From contig NZ_QFGA01000001.1 in assembly GCF_004369205.1 (NCBI RefSeq), positions 1,488,001 to 1,552,000 of the forward strand: 64,000 nt of DNA. Reading direction: 5' to 3'. Origin of the DNA: Pelotomaculum schinkii. Lineage in GTDB: Bacteria; Bacillota; Desulfotomaculia; Desulfotomaculales; Pelotomaculaceae. Numbering within the stretch: the first letter of the stretch is position 1; each line of letters opens with the position of its first letter. Below the pieces are notes generated by a model. It did no database searches. It worked only from the letters and a program-made list of their open reading frames with translations, and was not told the origin of the DNA. The position numbers and the translations under genes were made by a program. Of this stretch, positions 52,180 to 61,230 are shown in pieces.

Positions 52180-52247
52180 CTCAACATCTCCTTGTTTGGT
52201 ATTTGGGCTTGATTTTTTTAGTCTCTGATATTATGGTAATTCCAGAC

Positions 52248-52305
52248 TTGACAATAATTTTTTAGTATGATATTTTGTGCTTAGGATATTTCGAGGAATG
52301 AAATA
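52248..52305 (+). promoter_or_regulatory. marR promoter and operator
   Basis: TTGACA (52248-52253), 17 bases, then TATTTT (52271-52276). Directly after, at 52287-52305, is TATTTCG-AGGAA-TGAAATA, a near-perfect inverted repeat that ends 2 bases before the start codon and contains the GAGG ribosome site. The same motif is upstream of arsA. Confidence 0.78.
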
Positions 52306-52307
52306 AT

Positions 52308-52799
52308 ATGCGGGGTGCCGTATTGTACAGCAACGATGAATTATACGAATATATACTGGATAACATTCAAAAAGTGGTTTTCCCCGAGGAACTTATCAGA
52401 TTGAGATTATCGCTGTCCGTCTTTGAGCTTTTAGCCTTAATGATGTCCGAGAAATATCAAGCCGTTACCATGAGCAGCCTGGCCCAGGGCATGTCTGTAC
52501 CGATGAGCACGGCCACGGGAATTGTCGACCGCCTGGTTAAAAAAGGGCTCCTGGATAGAGGCAGAAGCGAGGAAGACCGCAGGGTTGTCACTGTATCTCT
52601 TACCGAAAGCGGTAAAGAAGTGATTCAGGACTTAAAGGGATATCTATATTCTAATCTGGACAGGGTAAGGGCTATTCTGACCGCTGAAGAGTTCGAAACG
52701 GCTCTGGATCTACTGCGCAAATTAATTCTGGGGTTCCGGAAAGAAGAACATGCCTCTGCAGAAACGGTACGGGAGAGAAGGATTATTGAAATTGAGTAA
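52308..52799 (+). CDS. MarR-family transcriptional regulator
   Basis: A 163-residue MarR protein: 'LALMMSEKYQAVTMSSLAQGM' and 'VPMSTATGIVDRLVKKGLLDRGRSEEDRRVVTVSLTESG' (wing SEEDRRVVTVSLT) are the winged-helix signature. N- and C-terminal helices dimerise. The ribosome site lies inside its operator, so binding should block both transcription and translation. It likely controls the ArsA-like ATPase gene downstream through the matching site at 52831-52849. Confidence 0.9.
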   Translation: MRGAVLYSNDELYEYILDNIQKVVFPEELIRLRLSLSVFELLALMMSEKYQAVTMSSLAQGMSVPMSTATGIVDRLVKKGLLDRGRSEEDRRVVTVSLTESGKEVIQDLKGYLYSNLDRVRAILTAEEFETALDLLRKLILGFRKEEHASAETVRERRIIEIE

Positions 52800-52830
52800 T
52801 GAGAAAGGAGATAAAAATTTTTGTCAATAT

Positions 52831-52849
52831 TATTTCGATGAACGAAATA
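52831..52849 (+). promoter_or_regulatory. MarR operator upstream of the ArsA-like gene
   Basis: TATTTCG-ATGAA-CGAAATA, perfect 7-bp arms. It differs from the marR site in only a few bases. It sits in a candidate promoter whose -35 is TTGTCA at 52821-52826. Confidence 0.75.
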
Positions 52850-52909
52850 TTGGTTAACAGGAAATTATGTTGAGCGTAATAGTTTAACAGACCTGGAAGG
52901 AGTGTTAAA

Positions 52910-54082
52910 ATGAGGGTTATCCTTTACACCGGCAAAGGGGGCGTCGGCAAAACCAGCCTGGCTGCCGCAACTGCTGTGGCTTCTGCCGCCGCGGGTAAAA
53001 AGACTATTGTTGTGAGCACGGATGCCGCCCACAGCCTGGGGGACTCTTTCGACATCAGACTAAAAAATGAACCTGACAAAATACGTGAAAACCTGTGGGC
53101 ACAGGAAATAAGCACTCTGCTCAGCGCTGAAAAGAGATGGGGTAAGGTACAGGATTACTTATCCGCCCTGCTCATATCACAGAAAATAAATGATATAACC
53201 GCTGAAGAGTTGGTCGTTTTCCCGGGGCTGGAGGAGCTTTTCAACATGCTGGAAATCCTTAACCACTGTAAAAAGGGCGATTATGATGTCGTAATTGTTG
53301 ACTGTGCCCCTACGGGTGAGACATTAAGGCTCCTCAGCTTCCCTACAGTCCTCAGCTGGTGGTTGGAAAAGTTGTTTCCGGTTCAAAAAGCGCTTATCAA
53401 GTTTGCACGGCCTATATCCAAGCCGCTGCTAGGAGTGCCCCTGCCCGGTGACGACACGCTTGACAGTATTGCGGAGCTGTTTCAGAAACTTGGTGAAATG
53501 CACGTACTTTTAACGGATCAGGAGGTTACTTCCGTCAGGCTAGTGGTAAATCCCGAGAAGATGGTGATCCGGGAAGCCGAAAGGAGCTTTATGTATTTAA
53601 ATCTGTATGGCTTCAGCACTGACGCCGTGATTGTTAACCGGCTGCTGCCCGATGTGGAGCTGGGGCGATATTTTGAAAAATGGGGGGAACTGCAGCACTC
53701 CTACCTGCAGTATATCAAGGACCAGTTCAGTCCTATACCTGTTTTCACCGTTCCGTTATTCCGCCAGGAAGTCGTAGGTTTTACAGACCTTGAAAAAATC
53801 GCCGGCGAGTGTTTCGGGGAAAATCCTCCCGGACAATTTTTCTACCGCGGGCAGTCACAGAAAATCAGCCAGATGGGCGAGGGGTATATTTTGGACATGG
53901 CCCTGCCCTTTGCGGAAAAAGGAGATATCACACTTTCCCAGAGAGGAGACGAACTGACCGTCAGGGTAGGAGATTACAAGCGCAATATCTTTTTGCCCCG
54001 CATACTCCTGGGACGGGATGCGCTGGGCGCTAAACTGGAGTCAGGTGTGTTGAAAATTCAATTCGGAGGTGTAAACAAATGA
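52910..54082 (+). CDS. ArsA/Get3-like ATPase
   Basis: A 390-residue single-domain ArsA-family ATPase. P-loop 'YTGKGGVGKTSLAAATA' at 6-20, 'VVSTDAAHSLGDSFD', switch II 'VIVDCAPTGETLRLL' and 'VVNPEKMVIREAERSF' follow. The last 90 residues have the HSP20-like ArsA tail ('GYILDMALPF', 'DELTVRVGDYKRNIFLP', 'GVLKIQFGG'). In other bacteria such proteins act with arsenite pumps or in protein targeting; no arsB or arsenate genes are here, so arsenic resistance is not supported. It is co-translated with the next gene (ATGA overlap). Confidence 0.9.
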   Translation: MRVILYTGKGGVGKTSLAAATAVASAAAGKKTIVVSTDAAHSLGDSFDIRLKNEPDKIRENLWAQEISTLLSAEKRWGKVQDYLSALLISQKINDITAEELVVFPGLEELFNMLEILNHCKKGDYDVVIVDCAPTGETLRLLSFPTVLSWWLEKLFPVQKALIKFARPISKPLLGVPLPGDDTLDSIAELFQKLGEMHVLLTDQEVTSVRLVVNPEKMVIREAERSFMYLNLYGFSTDAVIVNRLLPDVELGRYFEKWGELQHSYLQYIKDQFSPIPVFTVPLFRQEVVGFTDLEKIAGECFGENPPGQFFYRGQSQKISQMGEGYILDMALPFAEKGDITLSQRGDELTVRVGDYKRNIFLPRILLGRDALGAKLESGVLKIQFGGVNK

Positions 54083-54309
54083 CAGCCAGAGCATGTGATG
54101 AATGCCCCGTCAAGGAGCTGCAAAAAATCCAACAGTTACTTGAAAAAAGAGCCCTTGCAAGAATACCGGAAGAAGTTCGCGAACCGCTGCTTGAGGCAAA
54201 GAAACAAATGAGGTTGGCGGTGCGGGGTTTTGTCGGGTACGCGCTGAGGGAAGAAAACCCCGGTGATAAAAAGTGCCTGGCAAAATCGCGGCATATAAAA
54301 CTGGAATAG
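54079..54309 (+). CDS. small helical protein coupled to the ArsA-like gene
   Basis: A 76-residue protein of unknown family. It has one N-terminal 'CDECPVKEL' with two Cys, then amphipathic helices ('IQQLLEKRALARIPEEVREPL') and a basic tail. It overlaps the ArsA stop by 4 bases, so it probably works with that ATPase. It has no membrane segment. Confidence 0.7.
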   Translation: MTARACDECPVKELQKIQQLLEKRALARIPEEVREPLLEAKKQMRLAVRGFVGYALREENPGDKKCLAKSRHIKLE

Positions 54310-54372
54310 ATCCATAGAAAGGACTTTTTGTAAGCTTGCTATCGTTCCAAACACGCACAGGGGGGCTTAAAC

Positions 54373-55842
54373 ATGGAAGTGATAGAAGGACAGAAAAGAG
54401 AGAAGCTGCTAATACTATCTGCTCTCGCAGCGGGCATAATCTTTGATTACTTATTTTATGGAAAAGAATTCGGAATATCATATCCTGTTTATGTTCTTGT
54501 GTTACTTGGCCTTTTCTGGGGCAGTATGCGTAAAACCATATCGGTGAATAAGGGTTTTGGCTGGTTTGTTTTAGTCCCGGTATTTCTGCTGGCCGCGACA
54601 TTTGCCGTTTATTCCAACCCGGTGCTGCAGCTTATTAATTTCTTATTGATACCGGTGCTGCTTGTCGTACATACTATTTTAGCCGCCAACAACAATTTGT
54701 CCTGGTCTGGCTTGAGCATAATAGGGCACATGATCAGGCGGGTTATACCCCTGACTTTCGAAAACTTCCCCAAACCTTTTTTGTTTATCGAGAAACAATT
54801 TAAGTCGAAGGAAAGCGGCAGGGACATGCTGACTGTAAAGAAGATTGCCGCCGGCTTATTGATTTGTGTGCCGGTTTTATTGATTGTGCTGCCCCTGCTT
54901 TCTTCCGCCGACATGGTATTTAATCACTACCTGCTCAATTTTTCAAGGATATGGGAGTATGTTGATATCGGACCTGCCGTCGGGCATGGGTTGATCATAC
55001 TGTTTGTTTTTGTTTACCTGTACGGTTACATCTGGAGTTTTTACAGCAAGCCTCCCGCAATTGAAATTGAGAAACCGGCAAAACAGTTTTTCCTGGACCC
55101 TGTAACTATACTCACTGTTTTATTTGTTATTAATCTTGTTTATTTCTTTTTTTCAATAATCCAGTTTTCTTATTTATACGGCGGCCAAAGCCATACGCTT
55201 CCCGCCGGTTTTACCTATGCCGAATACGCCCGCAGAGGCTTTTTTGAGCTGGTCGCCGTAGCTATAATAAATCTGATCATCCAGCTAAGCAGTATGAGAT
55301 ATGCTGAAAAGAAAGCCCAAGTCGTCAACATAGCAGTCCGCTGCTGCCTTAGTCTCCTGGTGTTTTTTTCACTGATCATGCTTTTTTCCGCGCATTTCAA
55401 GATGTCCTTGTATGAGGAAGCCTGCGGCCTCACCTATTTGCGTGTCTTTGTGCATTACTTCATGTGCCTGTTATTTGTATTATTTATGATTGCGCTTGGC
55501 CACGCCTGGTATCGCAAAATACCTGTAATTAAGGCCTATATTGTAATTGCCCTCATATTCTATACCGTTCTCAATTTTATTAACGTGGATAAAATAATCG
55601 CCCGCAGCAACATTGACAGGTATTTCAGAACCGGCGAGATCGATATCAACTACATGCAGACGCTGTCCTATGATGCCATACCGGATATGCTGATTTTGGC
55701 TAACGATAGCAACCAGGAAATCTCCCGGCAGGTTAAGGATTATATGTTGCTGAAAAAACAGCGCCTGTCAAAAGGCGCACCATGGCAATCTTTCAATTAT
55801 TCACGCTATAGAGCAAAAGCAGCGCTGGATGGAGATTTATGA
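54373..55842 (+). CDS. DUF4173-family polytopic membrane protein
   Basis: A 489-residue membrane protein with about ten hydrophobic segments and a soluble C-terminal tail. Family marks include 'NFPKPFLFIEKQF', 'FYSKPPAIEIEKPAK', 'TYAEYARRGFFELVAVAIINL' (core YAEYARRGFFEL) and 'NIDRYFRTGEIDINYM'. Members of DUF4173 (formerly within the DUF4153 group) have no known activity. It follows the ArsA pair by 63 bases on the same strand. Confidence 0.88.
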   Translation: MEVIEGQKREKLLILSALAAGIIFDYLFYGKEFGISYPVYVLVLLGLFWGSMRKTISVNKGFGWFVLVPVFLLAATFAVYSNPVLQLINFLLIPVLLVVHTILAANNNLSWSGLSIIGHMIRRVIPLTFENFPKPFLFIEKQFKSKESGRDMLTVKKIAAGLLICVPVLLIVLPLLSSADMVFNHYLLNFSRIWEYVDIGPAVGHGLIILFVFVYLYGYIWSFYSKPPAIEIEKPAKQFFLDPVTILTVLFVINLVYFFFSIIQFSYLYGGQSHTLPAGFTYAEYARRGFFELVAVAIINLIIQLSSMRYAEKKAQVVNIAVRCCLSLLVFFSLIMLFSAHFKMSLYEEACGLTYLRVFVHYFMCLLFVLFMIALGHAWYRKIPVIKAYIVIALIFYTVLNFINVDKIIARSNIDRYFRTGEIDINYMQTLSYDAIPDMLILANDSNQEISRQVKDYMLLKKQRLSKGAPWQSFNYSRYRAKAALDGDL

Positions 55843-56144
55843 AGTTGATTACTATGTGCCCCAATATGATTAGCCTGCGCAACTCTTTGAAGATAGCCCG
55901 TTAACGACTCTTCCTGAAAAGGCCGGGGTCTATTAATGCACCTTTTACCCGCTGTTAGATAGCCGGGTATGTTCCTCTGGCTTTTCAATGGCATAATAAA
56001 AGACCCTTAGACTGTCTGAAAAAAGGCGTTGCGCCAATAGACACTGGCGCAACACCTTGACTGTCAAGAACTCAAACATTACCGGGGTTTACAGGTTAAG
56101 CGTATGTTAGGCAGTTTTGACCCCGGAGCAGAATAGACGGCCGT
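55843..56144. other. intergenic region with terminator
   Basis: No gene supported. It holds the end of the DUF4173 gene side and the terminator of the minus-strand gene at 56145-56654. Confidence 0.6.
56018..56058 (-). terminator. terminator of the 56145-56654 gene
   Basis: Stem of 14 bp, AAGGYGTTGCGCCA arms at 56023-56036 and 56045-56058, followed on the minus strand by six Ts. Confidence 0.88.
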
Positions 56145-56654
56145 CTACAGGGGGCCATCCTTCCACTCGCCTTTGCCGCCCATTACCCCAATAACCGTGC
56201 CGGCCCCAGCGCCCCACAGCCATCCAAGCAGATTGCTATGCTTGTCAAAGAAGCGGATGAAACATGTGATTGACTCAGCATCAACCTCAATGGCTTCTTG
56301 CTTATTAAAAATATCTTCAAAGGTGTACGGGTCGCAAGTGTGCAGCTCGCAGGACTGGAAGAAGGAATCACCCGGAAAGGCAATCCCGCCGCAATGACCC
56401 ACGAAAGACTTTTTAAAACGCGGAGGGGTGTCCGTGAAACAGTTTATCCGCACATTAATATAGAATAAAGCACTAACCAGGTTGGCCTTGTAATAAGGCG
56501 CTACCTCTTCACCAACACGATTTGTTTGCGTACTACGAATGGCCGTGCAGATGGCTTCGATTTGCTCGTCTGAAAGGCCTTTCCCCGTATGCGTTTCTTT
56601 GAATCTCTTAGCATGTTCTTCCGGTGTGGGATGTGTAACAGTTTCAGTTGTCAT
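56145..56654 (-). CDS. uncharacterised protein, possibly VapA-like beta-barrel
   Basis: A 169-residue protein, not firmly recognised. The second half has alternating strands: 'KANLVSALFYINVRIN', 'CGGIAFPGDSFFQSCELHTCD', then 'ITCFIRFFDKHSNLLGWLWGAG' and a Gly-rich end (VIGVMGGKGEW). This arrangement, a strand with 'NLLG' and a Gly-rich last strand, recalls the VapA family of Rhodococcus, which is also seen in soil Firmicutes. No signal peptide is visible. The similarity is from memory of the pattern and needs a profile search. Strong own terminator; AGGAG before ATG 56654. Confidence 0.5.
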   Translation of the reverse strand: MTTETVTHPTPEEHAKRFKETHTGKGLSDEQIEAICTAIRSTQTNRVGEEVAPYYKANLVSALFYINVRINCFTDTPPRFKKSFVGHCGGIAFPGDSFFQSCELHTCDPYTFEDIFNKQEAIEVDAESITCFIRFFDKHSNLLGWLWGAGAGTVIGVMGGKGEWKDGPL

Positions 56655-56838
56655 GATATTTAGCTCCTTTCATGTTTCTATGGTATGACTTTACTTTTTC
56701 CCTGCTCTTTCCCGTGAGGTTTTATAAATTAACAGTTCAACTGGCAGCCAAACTCTTTTGGCTCACCGGTTAATATTTTCGGTGTTAAATTAAAAGCGCT
56801 TATTGATTATTTGATAATTGATAAAGAGCATTCCATTT
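56655..56838. other. promoter region of the 56145-56654 gene
   Basis: Short non-coding stretch; nothing else is seen. Confidence 0.4.
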
Positions 56839-56983
56839 TTACTGAATCCAGGCCCTTTTCTGAAATAAAGCCATATCAATGTCCATACTTCCAATATGTC
56901 TTTCCTGGCTTTGAGGAAGCAGAAGCTCCGGCCCCCCCACAAGCACGATATCTTCCCGGTATTGACCAAGCAGGTGGGTTAGT
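56839..56983 (-). pseudogene. nucleotidyltransferase fragment (AbiEii-like)
   Basis: The minus strand reads 'QYREDIVLVGGPELLLPQ' and 'ERHIGSMDIDMALF', then TAA. The G-G...RHIGS.DID segment is the nucleotidyltransferase active site of AbiEii/DUF-type NTases. Only about 45 residues remain; it abuts the end of the S-layer gene. Confidence 0.6.
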
Positions 56984-58903
56984 TTCTTTTATACCCATAG
57001 CCCAGCGCGTCAAGGCGTGCCTGCTCCTTTTCAATATAGGCCGCCTTATAGCCGGTCATGTTGTCTGCCGACCAGCCAGCCTCCGTTCCCGGTCGCCCTG
57101 CTTCATAGTCGAGGACGCGGATAACCGGTCCGCTTTCTTCATGGAGTAGCGCGTAGATGTAGACGTTGAAGTGTCCCATGCCCACGCCCTGTTCGCTGTA
57201 AAACCGCAGTTCGGAGTTTACAGTGTAGATTCCGGCGATGTCAATGCCGTGAGGCAGGTCGTTTCCGAGAAGAGTTTTCACGCTTCCGTCTCCATTAAGC
57301 AACATAATGTTGTTACCGCTGAAGCCATTTGCGGTATAGACACGCTCACCGGCGCGTGGGTCAGGATAACCCATCCTTCATTTGTGGCGGCGGCTGACAG
57401 CACCGGGCGGCCGGTGAGTTGATCCAGCCTGCCGTCAAAAAATTCGTACAGCCCGGCCTCGCCGTAAAAGTGGCTATAATCATGAAGCGAAATCGTCCGC
57501 TGCCCAGCATTTCCCTCCATGTCGGGCAGAACGGTATATTCGTCGAGCGTCGCGCCCGTTTGGGCGTCGATACAGCTTATCACGGTTTTTTCGGAAGTCA
57601 CGCGCTGCGCGACAAGACTGCCTTCAGCACTCAGTGCAAAAAGCTGCGTGCCTGCAGGATAAGGGCTTTGTTTCATGCCGTCCTGCATGAAATAGAACAG
57701 AGTGTCTTTCCCTGCAACGAGCAGGTTCCCATTTGTGAAGGTCTGCCGATAACCCCGGCAGCTTTCAATCCTGCCCGCGCCCTCGTTATAAGCGTACGCG
57801 GAGTTTGCATTGGAAGGTTCTCCTTCCTGCCACAGCTCGTTACGGGTAATTACGCGGCTGAGCTTTTTCCCGTTCCAGCATAAGATATCGCCGACACCCA
57901 ATGAGCCGCCGTTTTCATCCGCGCGTTCCTCGACAAGATAGTCCGAGCCGCCAAAAACCGAGCCGATATAGGTAAGCTGACTGACGCTCCCGTCCGTTTG
58001 ACAGCGGTCCGAGGCCAGGATATCCAGCGTTTTAGCGTCCAGGATAAAAAACTCAACCGTGCCGTCCGGCAAAATGCGCGAGGCGGGCAGGTAATTCATT
58101 TTACTGTACTCCGTGCCGCCTGCCAGAGTAAGCCCATCTTCTATGCACCGGGCCACCGGCACCTCGGCCACATAACGGGTTATATATTTCTTTCCCCCCT
58201 CCTCAACAGGGGGATAGTAGGTTGAAGGCAGCACCTCCCGAGATGCATCATCAAACTGCTCTGCCGTAAACATACCACGGTTTACCATAAGCTGCGCCAT
58301 GGTCATGGGGTTGCCGTAGGCCGTGTATCTGAGGCTTAGCGCGCGCACGGACAGGCCCCCTGCGGCATCGCGGTTAAAACAACCGTTTGATTCGCATAGC
58401 TTTGCCTCGTCCTCGGTGGCGCAGTAGGTCCAGGAATCCTCCGCTGCGTCGGGGCCAAGCAGCGCGCGGGCAAGAAGCCCGGCGTACTGCCTGATCGTCA
58501 CCGCCTGCTGCGCGCCGTATTTTGTAGCCGACACGCCCTTTGTAAGCCCGCTCTGATAGAGCCAGCCTATATATTTGTCCGCCCATTCAGGCACATCACG
58601 AAACGGATGCTTCCAAGTGCCAGCAAGTACCTTTTCCTCCGCGCCGAGAAACTGGACGAACATGACCGCAGCCTCGGCGCGTGTCATCGGCCGTTCAAGT
58701 TCGAAACCCTTGTCCGTACCGCGCAGAAGCCAGAGCTTCTTCAGCATTTCCGCCTGCGTCTGCGGATCATTGTTGAAGCCGTCGGTTTGTACGTTTATGT
58801 AATATGCACCTGTGCCCGGACTGGTTGCTTCCGCGGACAGGGCGAAAATCCCCAAAAAGAGGATCACCGCAAGCAAAAGCGTTGGTTTTTTCATTATGCT
58901 CAA
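56979..58903 (-). pseudogene. S-layer homology domain protein, frameshifted near its 3' end
   Basis: The frame from 58903 gives a signal peptide (residues 1-26) and two or three SLH motifs at about 55-200 ('RPMTRAEAAVMFVQFLG', 'HPFRDVPEWADKYIGWLYQSGLTKG'). A beta-propeller-like or repeat region follows ('NGNLLVAGKDTLFYF'). Near 57350 the match moves to another frame, which continues 'DPRAGERVYTANGFSGNNIM' and ends at 56979. The intact product would be about 640 residues. One base lost, or a sequencing error, would explain it. SLH modules bind pyruvylated wall polymers, so it was a surface protein. Confidence 0.75.
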
Positions 58904-59024
58904 ACCTTTCTCATTGACAGCGCAAAGCTAAGTACCGCCAGCAGCCTGATAATGGACGATATCACTCTGATTCTTTTATTCATGTCTTGTCTCCAATATC
59001 GCGGCTTCCCGGAAATGTCTCCCG
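58904..59024. other. short gap with a 27-codon leader-like frame
   Basis: The minus strand holds a tiny frame (MNKRIRVISSIIRLLAVLSF, then ending ALSMRKV). It has no clear ribosome site, and might be a relic of a membrane protein start. Confidence 0.3.
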
Positions 59025-59855
59025 TTATTCTGTAAGCGGCTGGCAAACCGGGCACCAGTAGACCGCGCCGCCCATGTAGGCGGCCTTTTGTATTTCCGCG
59101 CCACAGACAGAGCAGGGTTTCCCAACTGTGTTTTTACTGAGAATGGTCTTGTATCCGCCCGAATTGCCGAACAAATCCTTTTCGGTGTCGCGCCCGCGCA
59201 GACTTGTCATTTCCGCAAGTATATCCTTTACCGCGTGGAACATCCTGTCAAGCTCTTTCTCCGAAAGCGTTCCCATCTTGCGTTTTGGATGAATGCCGGC
59301 ATAGAACAGGATATCCTGCAGCACACCGTTGCCGAGGCCAGGGATGCGCTGCCCAGTGGCAAGAAACGCCTTGCTTGATAGCTTTTCCGCTCCGCCGGTG
59401 TACAGTGCGTCAAAGTACGAGCTGTCAAAGGCATCGGTCAGAGGCTGGGGCTTTTCTTTGGCAACTAGGTAATATTTATTATCATACTCACCATCCATAA
59501 ATGCCAGAACCGAGCCGTACATCTGTACAGAGCAGACTAGCGCACTCCTGTCATCAAGCTCAATCAAAAGCTGGTGCTTCGACGGCGCTTTGGTCGAATC
59601 ATCATAATAACGTAAGTTAGCACCGTCACCGAGGACGATGCGGCGGTTGCCGGCGGCGATTTCCACCATCGCCCCGATACCGAAACTGTCTCCGACTACC
59701 TGTCCGGTAAGGAGCGCATCATAATCCGCCGGGTCGCCGTGATAAAACGCGAACTTGTGGGGTGAAGCACTGGCGACGACCCTGCGGATTGTTTTCCCAC
59801 GCACCGTTTCATTCAGCTGTCTGGCGATAGTCGTACTCTCTGGTATTTCGAGCAT
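59025..59855 (-). CDS. Fpg/Nei-family DNA glycosylase-like protein
   Basis: A 276-residue protein. ATG 59855 is chosen for its GGAGG. Motifs: N-terminal 'MLEIPESTTIARQLNETVRG', helix-two-turn-helix 'ATGQRIPGLGNGVLQDILFYAGIHP', and a C-terminal zinc finger CSVCGAEI...WCPVCQ. Fpg and Nei cut oxidised bases using Pro2 as the nucleophile; here residue 2 is Leu, with Glu3 kept. Members of this Firmicute subgroup often begin M-x-EIPE, so this is a distinct branch whose activity is unclear rather than a broken gene. Confidence 0.82.
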   Translation of the reverse strand: MLEIPESTTIARQLNETVRGKTIRRVVASASPHKFAFYHGDPADYDALLTGQVVGDSFGIGAMVEIAAGNRRIVLGDGANLRYYDDSTKAPSKHQLLIELDDRSALVCSVQMYGSVLAFMDGEYDNKYYLVAKEKPQPLTDAFDSSYFDALYTGGAEKLSSKAFLATGQRIPGLGNGVLQDILFYAGIHPKRKMGTLSEKELDRMFHAVKDILAEMTSLRGRDTEKDLFGNSGGYKTILSKNTVGKPCSVCGAEIQKAAYMGGAVYWCPVCQPLTE

Positions 59856-59940
59856 ATATTGAACCTCCCAGATAATGATGACGCGACAGTGCCCAGCATT
59901 CATTGTCACATGTTTCCATTATATAGCTTTTCGGCTAGCT

Positions 59941-60153
59941 TCAGAGTTCCTTCATAGGTAAAGCCGCTTTTTTAAAGTGTACACGCTTTGAGCGGACATT
60001 GTGTGGATAGCAGTAGGCGGATAGCAAATCAAGGTCGAGTGTGTCAAAGCCGTATCGTACGATTGTCTGCACCACTTCTGTCATATAATCTTGTCCCTCG
60101 TAAATACTACAAATGGAGAACGATTTACCGCACTTACTTCGCGAATACTGCAA
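59941..60153 (-). pseudogene. GNAT acetyltransferase fragment
   Basis: The segment 'MTEVVQTIVRYGFDTLDLDLLSAYCYPHNVRSKRV' (core LLSAYCYPHNVRSKRV) matches the last third of a RimJ/RimL-type GNAT domain. The acetyl-CoA loop before it and the last strand after it are damaged or missing. A piece of about 45 residues in a longer unrelated frame. Confidence 0.65.
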
Positions 60154-60187
60154 ATATTTTAACTTCGCCTAATAGACACTTACAATA

Positions 60188-60514
60188 TTACGGAAGATAA
60201 TCCTCCCGCACCGGGGCAAAGACTTCCACCGCTACGGAATCTTTAATTATTTTCGCGGAATGTTCCGCATCACCAGGAATAACCCAACTGTCCCCTGGAT
60301 TAACCTCAAATTCCTCACCTGCAATAAAGAGAACTGTCTTTCCAGAAACCAAGTAGCCTGTTTGTTCCTGCGGGTGGCTGTGATTAGGTAAGATTTTCCC
60401 TTTTTTCAAAATAAATTCGGTCATCAAGGTCTGTTCACCATGAACAAGGGTTTTTCTTTTAATCCCGTCAAAAACAGCAATATATCCTTGGTCTCTTTTA
60501 ACCTTAAACATCAA
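60188..60514 (-). CDS. cupin-domain protein
   Basis: A 108-residue single cupin: 'ILPNHSHPQEQTGYLVSGKTVLF' has the His residues and Gln/Glu of motif 1, and 'VNPGDSWVIPGDAEHSAKII' is motif 2 with the last His. It may bind a metal and a small ligand. AAGGAG before ATG 60514. No pathway partner nearby. Confidence 0.85.
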   Translation of the reverse strand: MMFKVKRDQGYIAVFDGIKRKTLVHGEQTLMTEFILKKGKILPNHSHPQEQTGYLVSGKTVLFIAGEEFEVNPGDSWVIPGDAEHSAKIIKDSVAVEVFAPVREDYLP

Positions 60515-60603
60515 TATACTAACTCCTTCCTTACTCCTAAAAATGGGAAGACGTTCTGGTTTAATTAGGGAGGCCGAACTTACTTTACATATTCATCCAA
60601 TTA

Positions 60604-61110
60604 TTAATAAAACCACTTAGTTGGCAACAAGTATGTCCATGGAATTGTGACTATGGCAATGGTAATTGCCACATTTAATCTTATTTTTCTTTCTAATATC
60701 AGATTTCGCAAAGTTATTCTATAGTTAAATAAAAATATAAAGAATGATGATACCAGCATGGCAAATATTGTTATAATAACTGCCCCTGTATGATTAAATG
60801 GATCATAACTTATTGCTGAAATCAATCTATGCGATAACCCAAAATAGTCACCTAGAAATCCTGTCGCAAACAATATTGCAGCTCCTATTATATCTGCTAA
60901 AAAACCCAATATCCAAACTTTAAATATGCTTTTCATGTAGAATGTTTTTAGACTACTTTGACTATCAGCTAACTTGAACACATAAAAGCAGACTACTATT
61001 ACTAGCGAATCAATAATAAAGTTACCTGCAAGAGTTACAACTATTACTGGTGGAAAAAACATCAAAAACCAAATGGGGAAAATTACATTATATAACTTTA
61101 TTTCTTTCAC
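60604..61110 (-). CDS. integral membrane protein of unknown function
   Basis: A 168-residue hydrophobic protein with four or five membrane segments ('IWFLMFFPPVIVVTLAGNFI', 'WILGFLADIIGAAILFATG', 'AVIITIFAMLVSSFFIFLF', 'VAITIAIVTIPWTYLLP'). No motif I recognise. AT-rich. It may pair with the next gene, which is also AT-rich and on the same strand 120 bases upstream. Confidence 0.6.
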   Translation of the reverse strand: MKEIKLYNVIFPIWFLMFFPPVIVVTLAGNFIIDSLVIVVCFYVFKLADSQSSLKTFYMKSIFKVWILGFLADIIGAAILFATGFLGDYFGLSHRLISAISYDPFNHTGAVIITIFAMLVSSFFIFLFNYRITLRNLILERKIRLNVAITIAIVTIPWTYLLPTKWFY

Positions 61111-61230
61111 ATCTTTTGCTCCTTAAGTATTATGTATGAACATCAATTGCAGTCCACAGTTAATTCATATCCACTTGTAATGATGTTTAACTATCCATAG
61201 AATTGTTTTTTATGTTAAAATGTTACACAG

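Noticed and set aside
52910..54082. Arsenic-resistance operon
   Set aside because: No arsB, arsC, arsR or acr3 gene nearby; ArsA-family ATPases have other roles.
54110..54601. Minus-strand frame of 163 codons
   Set aside because: Antisense to the small ArsA-coupled gene and the start of DUF4173.
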